A stretch of DNA of 64,000 nucleotides from Dyella_D sp052115385 (GTDB taxonomy: Bacteria > Pseudomonadota > Gammaproteobacteria > Xanthomonadales > Rhodanobacteraceae): positions 462,044 through 526,043 of the forward strand of contig NZ_JBFRGP010000002.1 in assembly GCF_052115385.1 (NCBI RefSeq), in the 5' to 3' direction. Positions 45,289-54,745 of the stretch are shown here, in pieces. Positions within the stretch are counted from its first letter, which is position 1, and every line of letters begins with the position of its first letter. The notes under the pieces are model-generated. The model saw only the letters and a program-made list of their open reading frames with translations, was not told the DNA's origin and did no database searches. The position numbers and the translations under genes were made by a program.

Positions 45289-45866
45289 AGCGCACGAGTG
45301 GCTTCACGCTGGTGGAGCTGATGATCACGCTGACGGTCCTGGCCATTCTGCTGGTCACCGGCATTCCTTCGTTCCGCGAATGGCTGCGCAACACGCATAT
45401 CCGCACCGCGGGCGAATCCATCCAGAACGGCTTGCGCTACGCGCGCGGCGAAGCCAGCAGTCGCGGCGTCAACGTGCGCTTCGAGTTCACCTCGCCGGGC
45501 GCCGGCTGGACGGTCTGCGCGCTGGCCGGAACGACATCGTGCACCGCCGCCGCAGCGGCCAGCGCGGACAACACGCTGCAGAATTTCGTGGCCGCCGGCG
45601 GGTCCGCCGACGTCGCGCCGATGGTCAGCACCTCGATCGGTGCGGCTGCCTCGCCGCTTTCCACCGCCGCCAGTGCCGGCAGCGGCATCACGTTCAACGC
45701 CATGGGCCGGCCGATTGGCTACGGCACGGTGGCGCTCAGCCGGATCGACCTCAACACGGCGGGCAAGGACGGCCGGCGCCTGGTGATCCAGGTGTCGCCC
45801 GGAGGCATGCCGCGGATGTGCGATCCGAATCTTTCCCTGGCCACCAGCCCTCAGGCTTGCAAATAA
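45285..45866 (+). CDS. fimT: minor pilin, GspH/FimT family
   Basis: 193 residues starting SG-FTLVELMITLTVLAILLVTGIPSFREWL, a canonical prepilin signal with Glu5. The GspH/FimT domain follows (RTAGESIQNGLRYARGEASSRG, typical of FimT/FimU). Overlaps pilE by 4 bases and is followed after 4 bases by pilV. It is likely to cap or prime pili. Confidence 0.86.
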   Translation: MKRTSGFTLVELMITLTVLAILLVTGIPSFREWLRNTHIRTAGESIQNGLRYARGEASSRGVNVRFEFTSPGAGWTVCALAGTTSCTAAAAASADNTLQNFVAAGGSADVAPMVSTSIGAAASPLSTAASAGSGITFNAMGRPIGYGTVALSRIDLNTAGKDGRRLVIQVSPGGMPRMCDPNLSLATSPQACK

Positions 45867-45870
45867 CTCC

Positions 45871-46311
45871 ATGCGCGCATCGCTTCGTTCCGCCAGCCTG
45901 TTCCGTGCGCAGCGCGGCATTGTCTTGATCGACGCCATGGTCGCGGTGGTGATCTTCTCCATCGGCGTGCTCGGCATGGTGGCGCTGCAGGCCGCCGCCA
46001 TCAAACTGTCGAGCGACGCCAAGTACCGCTCCGATGCCGCCATGGCGGCGGAACGGATCATCGCGCAGATGTGGGCGTCCGATCCCGCCGCCCTGGCCGC
46101 CAATTTCAAGAGTCCCGACGGCGCGGCCTACAAGACCTGGAAAGACACCGTCACCCGGCTTACCGCGCAGAGCGGACTGCCGGGCGCCAGCGCCAAGCCG
46201 CCGACGATCGAGGTGAGCGCGGACAACATCGTCACCGTCACCGTGTACTGGCAGGCGCCGGGCGATGCGGGCTATCACAACTATGTATCCACCACTTATG
46301 TGGCTCGTTGA
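45871..46311 (+). CDS. pilV: minor pilin PilV-like
   Basis: 146 residues. Signal AQRG-IVLIDAMVAVVIFSIGVLGMVALQ, with Asp at position 5 instead of the usual Glu. YRSDAAMAAERIIAQMW is typical of PilV. The tail (VTVYWQAPGDAGYHNYVSTTYV) matches the C-terminal strand of the family. Located between fimT and pilW. Confidence 0.85.
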   Translation: MRASLRSASLFRAQRGIVLIDAMVAVVIFSIGVLGMVALQAAAIKLSSDAKYRSDAAMAAERIIAQMWASDPAALAANFKSPDGAAYKTWKDTVTRLTAQSGLPGASAKPPTIEVSADNIVTVTVYWQAPGDAGYHNYVSTTYVAR

Positions 46312-46324
46312 GCGAAGGCGCCCC

Positions 46325-47461
46325 ATGCGGAACCTCAGCCATTTCAGCGCCGCCGCCCGCAGCAGGGGCCTGTCCCTGGTCGAATTGATGGTGGGCATGC
46401 TCATCAGCCTGATCTGCGTACTGGGCATGATGTCGGCCTTCTCGATCTACGAGGGGCGCAAGCGCACCGTCACCAGCGGCAGCGATGCGCAGCAGAACGG
46501 GCTGTACTCGCTGTTCGAACTGGAGCGCCAGATCAGGACGGCCGGTTCCGGACTGACCCAGGGTTTCAACTACGGCCTGTGGGGTTGTTCGATCACGGCC
46601 TACGGCGGCAATGCGAAGAAACTGCCGAGCGCCACCGCCATGCCGGCGGCGTTCGCGGCCTGGCCGTCGACCACGCCGGTGAAGATGCGCGCGATGCCGG
46701 TGCTTATCGCCGCCGGCGGCAGCGACGCTGCCGGCCGTGCCAAGCCGGACACGCTGGCGATCGTGGGCGGCAATCCGGCGGTCACGGTGTTCAAGGCCAC
46801 CGTGACCGGCGCGACGGGCACGTCGGCGATCACGCTGGACAATAGCTTCGGCTTTGCGGCTGACGATTATGTGCTGGCCACGACCAGCGCCGGCGAATGC
46901 TCGCTGGCCAAGGTCGCCAGCGCTTCCTCGTCCGCCGCCCAGCTCAACCTGTCCGCGGCGGACACGCCGCCGACCGGGCTGAGCGCCAATGGCAATGTCT
47001 TCGACCTCGGCCCGCGGCCGGCGCTCGGCCTGTATGGCGTCGATCCCGCCGCGAACGCGCTGGTTGCCTACGATGCGCTCGGACGCGACGGCGCGGCACC
47101 GGTCACGATCGCCGATGGCATCGTCCAGCTCAAAGCCTTGTACGGCATCGACAGCGATGGCGACGACGTGGTGGATAGCTGGGTCCAGCCCACCGGCGAC
47201 TGGTCCATCGACAAGCTGAGCGCCGACCAGGGCGCCGCCGCCGCGGCCTTCGCCAAGATCAAGGCAGTGCGCATTGCCGTGGTCGCGCAGAGCCTGCTGC
47301 CGGAACGCGCCGCCGACTATACGGGCGCATCCACGCTGACCTTGTTCGGCGACCTCGCCGCCAACCTGCGTTACACCGTCGGCGTGCAGCCGCAGTACCG
47401 CTACAAGGTCTACGACACCGTCATCCCGATCCGCAACGCCATCATCACCCGCCACTTCTGA
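46325..47461 (+). CDS. pilW: minor pilin PilW-like
   Basis: 378 residues. Signal SRG-LSLVELMVGMLISLICVLGMMSAFSIYEGRKR with Glu5. QQNGLYSLFELERQIRTAGSGLTQ is a strong PilW pattern. Longer than the other minor pilins, as usual. ATG 46325 chosen over 46265 because the earlier stretch overlaps the end of pilV. The mature part has no recognised enzyme domain. Confidence 0.85.
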   Translation: MRNLSHFSAAARSRGLSLVELMVGMLISLICVLGMMSAFSIYEGRKRTVTSGSDAQQNGLYSLFELERQIRTAGSGLTQGFNYGLWGCSITAYGGNAKKLPSATAMPAAFAAWPSTTPVKMRAMPVLIAAGGSDAAGRAKPDTLAIVGGNPAVTVFKATVTGATGTSAITLDNSFGFAADDYVLATTSAGECSLAKVASASSSAAQLNLSAADTPPTGLSANGNVFDLGPRPALGLYGVDPAANALVAYDALGRDGAAPVTIADGIVQLKALYGIDSDGDDVVDSWVQPTGDWSIDKLSADQGAAAAAFAKIKAVRIAVVAQSLLPERAADYTGASTLTLFGDLAANLRYTVGVQPQYRYKVYDTVIPIRNAIITRHF

Positions 47462-47469
47462 GCCCGTTC

Positions 47470-48060
47470 ATGAGCGCCCACACCATCCGTATGCGGCCGC
47501 GAACCCGGCCAGGCCGGCAGCGCGGCGTCATCTCCACCTTCATCGCCATCATCGTGCTGCTGATCACGCTGATGGCGGCGGTCGCGCTGATGCGCTCGGT
47601 GGATACCAGCAGCAGCATCGCGGGCCGGCTCGGCTTCAAGCAGCAGGTCACGCAGGAAGCGGAACTGGCTTACCAGGATGCAGTGTCCGGTGCGGCCGCC
47701 TATCTCGGTCCGGCAGGCGAAGCCGACAAAGCGGATATCGGTTATTACGCCACGCCACAGGCCGCCGATACCCGCGGCATCCCCACCACCTTGATCGCCA
47801 AGGCCGCCGGCAAGCAGCTCAAGGCGCCGAACACTGCCGATGACATCCGCTACACCATCGAGCGGCTTTGCCCGAACGCAGGTCCTGCCTTGACCGTTGC
47901 ACCCAATGCCTGCCTCGTGCCGGCCGCGACGATCAATGGCGGCTCGACCACCGGCAACCAGGGCGGCTTCGGCTCCGGCGCGCAGGCGGCCTATCGCCTG
48001 ACCGTCCGCGTCGAAGGCCCGAAGAACGCAGTGAGCTACGTGCAGACCATCATGCGCTGA
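47470..48060 (+). CDS. pilX: minor pilin PilX-like
   Basis: 196 residues. After a basic leader, QRG-VISTFIAIIVLLITLMAAVALMRSVDTSSSIAGRLGFKQQVTQEAE is the PilX transmembrane segment; Glu5 is lacking, as in many PilX proteins. The rest (PAGEADKADIGYY) is low in known motifs. PilX acts with PilY1, encoded next after 67 bases, in pilus priming and adhesion. Confidence 0.82.
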   Translation: MSAHTIRMRPRTRPGRQRGVISTFIAIIVLLITLMAAVALMRSVDTSSSIAGRLGFKQQVTQEAELAYQDAVSGAAAYLGPAGEADKADIGYYATPQAADTRGIPTTLIAKAAGKQLKAPNTADDIRYTIERLCPNAGPALTVAPNACLVPAATINGGSTTGNQGGFGSGAQAAYRLTVRVEGPKNAVSYVQTIMR

Positions 48061-48127
48061 GCGCCGGCCTGTTCGAGCAACGGTTCCGAAAAACCCGCAT
48101 CGCCAATCACGAACCATGGGAAACGCC

Positions 48128-51100
48128 ATGAGCAGTCTGATCCGCTCGCTCGCCACTGCACGCTCAAGCGGCATGTTGCTGGCCCTCGCGCTTACTTCGC
48201 TGGCCGGTGCGGCCGCGGCCGATACGCCGCTGGCGAACATCCCCATCGGCACGGCCTCTACCGTGCCCGCGAACATGGTCCTGGCGCTGTCGGTCGAATA
48301 CCCGACCGGCACGGTGGCGGCTTACAAGGGCACCACCTACGACTACACGTTTGCTTATCTTGGATATTTCGACGGCGGCAAGTGCTACGACTACGACGCG
48401 GACAAGCAATGGTTCACGCCGACGCGTTTCACGGTATCCGCGTCCGGAAGCTGCGCCAGCGGGGGCAAGGAGGGGCATTGGAGCGGCAACATGCTCAACT
48501 GGGCGACGATGACCGCGCTCGATGAATTCCGCCAGAGCCTGACCGGCGGCAATCGCAGCGTCGACAGCCACTCCGCCACCGTGCTGCTGCGCTCCAACCT
48601 CAATGGCCAGAGCTACACCGGCAATTTTCCGGACAAGACACTGAGCGGCGCGCTTGCCGCGGCGACGGTCGGCGACGGCAATTTCAATCGCGCCACGGCT
48701 TATCTGCGATCCGCCGGCCAGGGCTCGTCTTTCCAGCTTTCCGACAATGCCAACTTCAGCACCGACAACCACGGCCAGGTGGCTACGTACGTCGCAGCGG
48801 TGCGGGTGTGCGTTCAGGGGCGGCTGGAGAGCAATTGCAACTCCGCGCACAAGGCCACGGACTATCCCAACGCGGGCAAGTACAACAAGCCGGAAGGCCT
48901 GATCCAGCAGAACTTTTCCAAGATCCGCGTCGGCGCCGCCGGTTACGCGTTCACGCAGGGCGACGGCCCAGCCAATGGCGCGGTGCGCGCGCTGATTCAC
49001 GACAACGGCCCCACCGCGTACAACGGCAATGGCGCCAGGACTGCCAATCCGAGCGCCGAATGGGATGGGGATACCGGCATTTTCATCGCCAATCCGGATG
49101 CAGCCAACGGCAAGGGCAGGGCGCCCGGCGGCGGTGACGCCAACATGACCGGCGCGGTCAACTACCTCAATAAATTCGGCTACGACAACGGCTACGAGAT
49201 GTACGACACGCTCGGCGATCTCTACTGGGCATCGCTGGCGTATCTGATGCACGTGAAGCTGGACGACAGCTATACCAGGGGCATTTCCGCGACCAACAGC
49301 ATGGACACGGGCTTCCCCGTCTATGGCGGCCTGCTTCCCGATCCGATCGCCTACACCTGCCAGGCCAATGCCATTGTCACGATCGGCGACTCGCATACCT
49401 GGTTCGACACGCGCGTACCCAGCTCGGGCGGGCCGACGCCGGGTTCGGCCGCGCGCAGCGCACTGGCGCCGGTCAATGGAGCGGATGCGGCTGCCTATGT
49501 CGATAAGCTCGGCAATCTGCCGCTGATCGAAACCGCGCCCAAGGTCACCATGGCGAGCCTGTTCGGCCCGAACGTCAGGCTCAGCACCAGGCTGGCGCCG
49601 AACAGCACGAGCGACTCCACCTACAACATGGCCGGCCTGGCGTATTTCGCCCACATCAGCGATATCCGTGCCGATCTGAGCGCCAAGCAGACGGTGGATA
49701 CGTACACGGTGGACGTGCTGGAGCCGGGCCCCTACGACGGCACGACTGGCGCGGAGATCTACAACCCCGCCCACTTCAACTGGTGGCCCCTGGCGGGCCC
49801 CAACATGTACTGGCTTGCCGCCAAGTACGGCGGCTTCGACGACGTCAACGGCGACGGCATTCCCGCCAACGTGCTGACCTGGCACACCAACAGCACCACC
49901 GCGGCCGGCAACGATCTTCGTCCGGACAACTATTTCCCGGGCAATCGCCCGGACCTGATCCAGGCCGGACTGGCGCAGATCTTCAAACGGGTTTCCGATA
50001 CCTCGCAGAGTGCGGCGGGTCCGGGCGTCACTTCCACGCGCGTACTCACCAACCTTGCGGCAGGCGCCACCAAGGGTCCGTATTACTCGCCGGTGAGCGG
50101 CTTCCCCGTCTATACGGTCAGCTATGCGCCCAGCAACTGGACGGGCGATGTTTCAGGCTTCGTCGCCACGGCGAAGGCGCCCGGCGACGTCACGCCGGTC
50201 ACCGGCAGCTCGACCTGGAGCGCACAGGCCAAGCTCGATGCACTCGCGCATGCGGTCGATTCGACCGGCGCCAGGCATGGCTGGGATACGGGGCGGCGCA
50301 TCATCACCTCGAACGGCCGCGCCGGCGTCGCCTTTCGCTACGGCTCGCTCGGTTCGAGCCAGCAGAGCCAGCTCAGCAGCGACCAGGTCAACTATCTGCG
50401 CGGCGACCAGAGCAACGAAGGATCGGCCTTCCGCGTGCGCCAGCACATGCTGGGCGACATCGTCCATTCCGAAGCGGTGCTGGTGCAGGATGCCTTGTCG
50501 CCGAAATACAGCGAGGCGTCCAACCCGGGCTACTCGACGTTTGCCCAGACCGCGGCGAACCGTGCCCCGGTGGTCTACGTGGGCGCCAACGGCGGCATGC
50601 TGCATGCCTTTGCCGCGGATTTCTCCGGCGCCACCTCCACCAATCCGGTCACCGGCGGCGGCAGCGAGCTGTTCGCCTATGTGCCGGGCCTGCTTTACAA
50701 CGGCCCCAGCGGCAATGCGCAGGTGGATGGCCTGGCGGCGCTGACCAATCTCAACGGCGTCAGCACCAATAACTTTTCGCATCATTTCTACGTCGACCAG
50801 ACGCCTCAGATAGGCGACGTGGACTTCGCCTTCACCGCCAGGTCTTCCAGCAATCCGCCGGCGCCCACCACCGCCGGCACGTCCGACTGGCACACCATGC
50901 TGATCGGAGGACTCGGCAAGGGAGGCAAGGGTTATTACGCCCTGGATGTGACCACCGTGCCGTCCGCCATCGACGCGGTCAGCAGCAGCGCCGCCACCGA
51001 GTCGGCGCTGGCCAGCAGCAAGGTGCTGTGGGAGTTCACCGACAGCGACATGGGCTTCTCCTATGGCAAGCCGCTGGTCGCGAAGACGCGCAAGTATGGC

Positions 51101-52036
51101 TGGGTAGTCTTGCTGACGTCCGGCTACGACAACGCATCCGGCCATGGCCATCTGTACATCGTCAACGCCAAGACCGGCGCGTTGCTGGAAACGCTGAACA
51201 CGCCGGACGCCGGTACGCCGGCCAATCCGAGCGGACTGGCCCAGGCCACGGCCTTTACCAGGGATGTCACCGACAATACGGTGGAGCAGGTCTATGCGGG
51301 CGACCTGCTGGGCAATGTGTGGCGCTTCGACCTCTCCGGCACCGGCGACTATCCCAAGCCCGCCTTGCTGGCGACCTTGACGGATGGCAGCAAGGCGCAG
51401 CCCGTCACCACCGCACCGCGAGTGGAATTGGACATCAATGCATCGGGCCTGGGCACTCGCCGCTGGGTGTTCGTCGGCACCGGCAAGGCGCTGGATGTCA
51501 GCGATCTGTCGGATTCGCAGCAGCAGAGCATGTACGCCCTGCGCGATGGCGATGCCATCGCGGTCTCGGCGGCGGACTCGCCGATCACGCGCACGAATCT
51601 GCAGCAGATTGCCGACATGACCAAGGGCGCCACCATCGCGGACTCGGCCAAGGGCTGGTACTTCGACCTGACCGGTTCGGCCGGCGCCAACGGCGGCTCG
51701 GAGCGCATCGTGACCGATCCGGACGCGGCCGCGGGCACCTTTACCGTGGCCTGGGCCACCATGACGCCGTCGTCTGATCCATGCTCGCTGCAGGGCAATA
51801 TCTACGCCGCGAATTTCGGCACCGGGCAATCCACGCTGCTCGATGCGGCGGGCAATGTGGTGAAGTCGCTGACCACCGAATCGGCACCCACCAAGCTGCA
51901 GGAAGTGAAGCTGCCCAACGGCAATCTGGCCTTGCTGTATGGCCAGGCGGGGCTGCCGCCGCAGGTGGCCCGGATGCGCCAGGGCACCTCGGGCAATGGC
52001 ATCCAGCGGGTGAACTGGCGCGAGGTGCTGGAATAG
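48128..52036 (+). CDS. pilY1: PilY1/PilC tip adhesin
   Basis: About 1302 residues with a signal peptide (SGMLLALALTSLAGAAAA). The N-terminal third (KCYDYDADKQWFTPTRF; HWSGNMLNWATMTALDEFRQSLTGGNRS) matches Xanthomonas-type PilY1; no DxSxS metal site of a VWA domain is evident. DDVNGDGIPAN looks like an EF-type calcium loop. The C-terminal half is the PilC beta-propeller (VYVGANGGMLHAFAADFSG; WEFTDSDMGFSYGKPLV; GDLLGNVWRFDLSG; FVGTGKAL). Last gene of the operon, followed by a hairpin. Functions in adhesion and pilus retraction control. Start 48128 has GGGAAA upstream. Confidence 0.88.
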   Translation: MSSLIRSLATARSSGMLLALALTSLAGAAAADTPLANIPIGTASTVPANMVLALSVEYPTGTVAAYKGTTYDYTFAYLGYFDGGKCYDYDADKQWFTPTRFTVSASGSCASGGKEGHWSGNMLNWATMTALDEFRQSLTGGNRSVDSHSATVLLRSNLNGQSYTGNFPDKTLSGALAAATVGDGNFNRATAYLRSAGQGSSFQLSDNANFSTDNHGQVATYVAAVRVCVQGRLESNCNSAHKATDYPNAGKYNKPEGLIQQNFSKIRVGAAGYAFTQGDGPANGAVRALIHDNGPTAYNGNGARTANPSAEWDGDTGIFIANPDAANGKGRAPGGGDANMTGAVNYLNKFGYDNGYEMYDTLGDLYWASLAYLMHVKLDDSYTRGISATNSMDTGFPVYGGLLPDPIAYTCQANAIVTIGDSHTWFDTRVPSSGGPTPGSAARSALAPVNGADAAAYVDKLGNLPLIETAPKVTMASLFGPNVRLSTRLAPNSTSDSTYNMAGLAYFAHISDIRADLSAKQTVDTYTVDVLEPGPYDGTTGAEIYNPAHFNWWPLAGPNMYWLAAKYGGFDDVNGDGIPANVLTWHTNSTTAAGNDLRPDNYFPGNRPDLIQAGLAQIFKRVSDTSQSAAGPGVTSTRVLTNLAAGATKGPYYSPVSGFPVYTVSYAPSNWTGDVSGFVATAKAPGDVTPVTGSSTWSAQAKLDALAHAVDSTGARHGWDTGRRIITSNGRAGVAFRYGSLGSSQQSQLSSDQVNYLRGDQSNEGSAFRVRQHMLGDIVHSEAVLVQDALSPKYSEASNPGYSTFAQTAANRAPVVYVGANGGMLHAFAADFSGATSTNPVTGGGSELFAYVPGLLYNGPSGNAQVDGLAALTNLNGVSTNNFSHHFYVDQTPQIGDVDFAFTARSSSNPPAPTTAGTSDWHTMLIGGLGKGGKGYYALDVTTVPSAIDAVSSSAATESALASSKVLWEFTDSDMGFSYGKPLVAKTRKYGWVVLLTSGYDNASGHGHLYIVNAKTGALLETLNTPDAGTPANPSGLAQATAFTRDVTDNTVEQVYAGDLLGNVWRFDLSGTGDYPKPALLATLTDGSKAQPVTTAPRVELDINASGLGTRRWVFVGTGKALDVSDLSDSQQQSMYALRDGDAIAVSAADSPITRTNLQQIADMTKGATIADSAKGWYFDLTGSAGANGGSERIVTDPDAAAGTFTVAWATMTPSSDPCSLQGNIYAANFGTGQSTLLDAAGNVVKSLTTESAPTKLQEVKLPNGNLALLYGQAGLPPQVARMRQGTSGNGIQRVNWREVLE

Positions 52037-52055
52037 CGCCTCGCCGGCATCGCAG

Positions 52056-52085
52056 CTTCGCCCGGACATCGTTCTCCGGGCGAAG
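52056..52085 (+). terminator. hairpin after pilY1
   Basis: CTTCGCCCGGA and TCCGGGCGAAG form a perfect 11-bp stem with 8-base loop 20 bases after the pilY1 stop. It lies between convergent sequences; no T-run on the plus strand. Confidence 0.6.
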
Positions 52086-52091
52086 GCCCCT

Positions 52092-52226
52092 TCAGTACTG
52101 CGCGGAATCGGCCGGCGAATTGCCGCTTTCGCCCGCGCGATTCACGGCCGACACGGCGTAATAGGAAGTGCCGCGACGGACCAGGCCCGCATCGACATAG
52201 CTGTTTCCGGGGTCGCCGGAGGCGAT
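52092..52226 (-). pseudogene. C-terminal FnIII-domain fragment
   Basis: About 45 residues: SGDPGNSYVDAGLVRRGTSYYAVSAVNRAGESGNSPADSAQY, ending at a TGA. This is the end of a fibronectin type III domain (Y-D-G-V--GT-YYAVSAVN-AGES--S). Upstream sequence in the frame is Arg/Pro-rich and unrelated. It is the tail of a lost exported protein, perhaps a multi-domain glycosidase. Confidence 0.55.
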
Positions 52227-52362
52227 GGCCATGAACGGTCCTCGCGCGGAGGTCGCGCGCTTCTCTGGTTTTGCATCGCGGCAGAATCTTGTGGTTGCCG
52301 GGGTCGACCGAGGCCATGGGCGAGGGCTCGCCCATGGCCTCACTACCGCAAACAGATCGGCC

Positions 52363-53232
52363 TCAGCTCGCGGCCATGATCTCGGCGACGAACCCTCGAT
52401 AGGAGCGCAGCGGACGCCCCAGCATCCGGGTCAGGCGTTCAGCGTCGCCCGCTTGCGGAATCATGCCGTCGCTGACGAAGCGTTCGGCCATCAAGCGCAT
52501 TTCGTAGGCCATCCACTTCGGCAGGAAACCGGCCGCGTTCTGCTCGAAGCCGGCCGGATCGTCGCCGCCGTACACCACCGCGCGCCCCAACGCATCCGAC
52601 CAGATCGCCGCCGCGTCAGCGCCGGTCAGCGTGTCGGGACCGACCAGGTTGATCGTTTCGACCGGCAGCGTGGCAGGCGCCTGGTCGCGGCGGATCAGTT
52701 CGATCGCGGCGACCTCAGCGATGTCGCGCGCATCGACCATGGCGATACCCTTGCCGCCGATCGGCATCGGATAGACGCCGTGCTCGAGCACCACATCCTT
52801 GATCATGTACTCGTTGTCGATGAAATAGCTTGGACGCAGGATGGTTGCGCTGAAACCCATCTGCTGGAGCATCCGCTCGGCGCCGTACTTCACCGCGAAA
52901 TGCGGCACGTTGACGAAGCGGTCTGCATGGATCACCGACAGATAGACGACGCGCTCGACGCCCGCCTCGCGCGCCAGGTTGAGGGTAAGGAGCGCCTGGG
53001 TGAATTCATCGCCGGTGACGGCGTTGAGCAGGAACAGGGTGCGCACGCCAGCGAAGGCGGCGCGCATGGCGTCGAGGTCGAGCAGGTCGCCCTGAACCAC
53101 CTCCACGCCAGCGGGGAAGCTGGCTTTCGAAGGGTCGCGGGTCAGCACGCGCACGGCCGCGCCGCGCTGGACGAGCTGGTCGACGAGATGGCGGCCGACG
53201 CGGCCGGTGGCACCAGTAACGAGGATAGTCAT
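52363..53232 (-). CDS. NmrA-type NAD(P)-binding reductase
   Basis: 289 residues. MTILVTGATGRVGRHLVDQL is the Rossmann GxxGxxG motif of atypical SDRs. VEVVQGDLLDLDAMRAAFAGVRTLFLL and ATILRPSYFIDN complete the NmrA/HSCARG-like pattern. It lacks the SDR catalytic YxxxK in its usual form (VKYGAERML is present in the region). It could act as quinone reductase or redox sensor. It is divergent from a LysR gene (104 bases between starts), its likely regulator. Confidence 0.85.
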   Translation of the reverse strand: MTILVTGATGRVGRHLVDQLVQRGAAVRVLTRDPSKASFPAGVEVVQGDLLDLDAMRAAFAGVRTLFLLNAVTGDEFTQALLTLNLAREAGVERVVYLSVIHADRFVNVPHFAVKYGAERMLQQMGFSATILRPSYFIDNEYMIKDVVLEHGVYPMPIGGKGIAMVDARDIAEVAAIELIRRDQAPATLPVETINLVGPDTLTGADAAAIWSDALGRAVVYGGDDPAGFEQNAAGFLPKWMAYEMRLMAERFVSDGMIPQAGDAERLTRMLGRPLRSYRGFVAEIMAAS

Positions 53233-53336
53233 GGCAGTACTCCGGGTTGGGTGAGAACGTGCCGGCCATGTTATTGATCCAAATTTCGATGGATAGACGC
53301 TAAAATTAGACATGCTGTCCCACTGACGAGACACCC

Positions 53337-54230
53337 ATGGACCTCCTCGCACTGGCCGATTTCAACCTGGTAGCCCGCCACGGCGGCTTCGGCAGGGCCG
53401 CCCGCGAAAGCGGCCGGCCGAAGGCGACCCTGTCGCGGCGTGTGGCCGAGCTGGAGGCCAGCCTCGATCTGCGCCTGTTCGAGCGAGGGGCGCGATCGCT
53501 CAAGCTCACCGAAGAGGGCCGCGCCCTGTTCGAGCGAACCACGCTGCTGCTGACCGAACTCGAAGAAACGGCGACGGCGATCGCTGCGGGCGGCCATGCC
53601 GCCCGCGGCCGCTTGCGCATCAGCGCGCCGCTGCTTTTTTCGCAGACCGCGATGGGCAAGCTCGCCGCAGGCTTCGCGCTGCGCCACCCGCAGGTGCGGC
53701 TGGAAGTCACCACGGAAGACCGCGCCGTGGACATGATCGAAGAAGCCTATGACCTGGTGATCCGCGTCAATCCCGAACCCGACGCCACGCTGGTAGGGCG
53801 CATCTTTCTGCGCGACCGCCTGGTCGTCGTGGCCAGCCCTGCGTTGCCCCGGCCCGAGGGCGCCGCACCGGTTCCGGTGGTGACCCGCGGCCCCGTCAAG
53901 CAGACCGAGACCTGGACGATGAAGGCAGCTTCCGGGACGTTGACCATGGCGGCCAGTCCCGTGCTCAGCCTGTCATCGCTGGTGATGATTCGCGATGCGG
54001 TGCGCATGGGCGCGGGCGCGGCACGCCTGCCGCTGTCACTGGTGAGCCCGGATCTTGCCGCCGGAACATTGGTGCACTGGGGCGATGTGGAGGGGCCGGA
54101 CATCGCGCTCTGGGCGCTCTATCCGAGCCGCCGCCTGCTGAGCGCTCGCGTGTCGGCGTTTCTGGAATATCTCAGAGAGGCTTTTCCGCGAGGAACGCCA
54201 GACGAACTGGCTGCCCATGTCGGGAGATGA
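53337..54230 (+). CDS. LysR-family transcriptional regulator
   Basis: 297 residues. HTH: LVARHGGFGRAARESGRPKATLSRRVAELEASLDLRLFERGARSLKLTEEG. Effector domain begins RGRLRISAPLLFSQTAMGKLAAGF. It is divergent from the NmrA-type reductase; TCCA-N8-TGGA (53278-53293) between them is a candidate LysR box, and TAAAAT (53301-53306) a possible -10 for this gene. Effector unknown. Confidence 0.88.
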   Translation: MDLLALADFNLVARHGGFGRAARESGRPKATLSRRVAELEASLDLRLFERGARSLKLTEEGRALFERTTLLLTELEETATAIAAGGHAARGRLRISAPLLFSQTAMGKLAAGFALRHPQVRLEVTTEDRAVDMIEEAYDLVIRVNPEPDATLVGRIFLRDRLVVVASPALPRPEGAAPVPVVTRGPVKQTETWTMKAASGTLTMAASPVLSLSSLVMIRDAVRMGAGAARLPLSLVSPDLAAGTLVHWGDVEGPDIALWALYPSRRLLSARVSAFLEYLREAFPRGTPDELAAHVGR

Positions 54231-54745
54231 GGTTGCCGCGCAGAAAGCCGTCTGTACGGCAGACAGCACGCCGCCCAGGCGGGGTTGAGTACCAGGCATT
54301 CGAAATCCTGTGACGCGCAGCCCCGCACGACAGCACTCTTCGCTGAACTGCCCGGCCCAGCCGCCCTGCCGAAGGTGATGAAGAGACAGGAGATCGGCGA
54401 GCGAAAGGGCGCCACGCATGCTGGATTCCGTTCTTTCATATTTTCACCAGACGGCTTTAATGTTTTTGCGCAAACGTGCACTTCATCACTCATGCAGGCG
54501 CGGTGCAAAAAAACCGGGAAAATCAGGTGTGATTGCAGTCACGCGATGGCCAAGTCGCGGCCAACTGTCAGCGAGCCTTATGTTACTTAGCATGCACTGA
54601 GTGCGTGCCAGGAGCGCGCACTCAGACAGGGGCGTCAGTCGTGCTTGCGGCGGCGCGAGGTATCCGCCGGACATCACCACATGCATTTGCGGGCGGCCTG
54701 CGCGGCCGGCCACGGCGGCGCTTGATCTGCGACAGGGGTACGACA
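54231..54745. other. 515-base upstream region of the third autotransporter
   Basis: No gene seen. The part from about 54425 to 54600 is richer in A+T and contains a CRP/Clp-like site. Promoter for the autotransporter probably lies here. Confidence 0.4.
54528..54543. promoter_or_regulatory. CRP/Clp-like binding site
   Basis: TGTGATTGCAGTCACG matches TGTGA-N6-TCACA in 9 of 10 conserved bases. In Xanthomonadales Clp regulates surface and extracellular functions. The site lies about 200 bases before the autotransporter gene. Predicted by eye. Confidence 0.45.

Noticed and set aside
54036..54508. Minus-strand frames at the end of the LysR gene and in the following gap
   Set aside because: No similarity and no ribosome-binding site; overlaps LysR.
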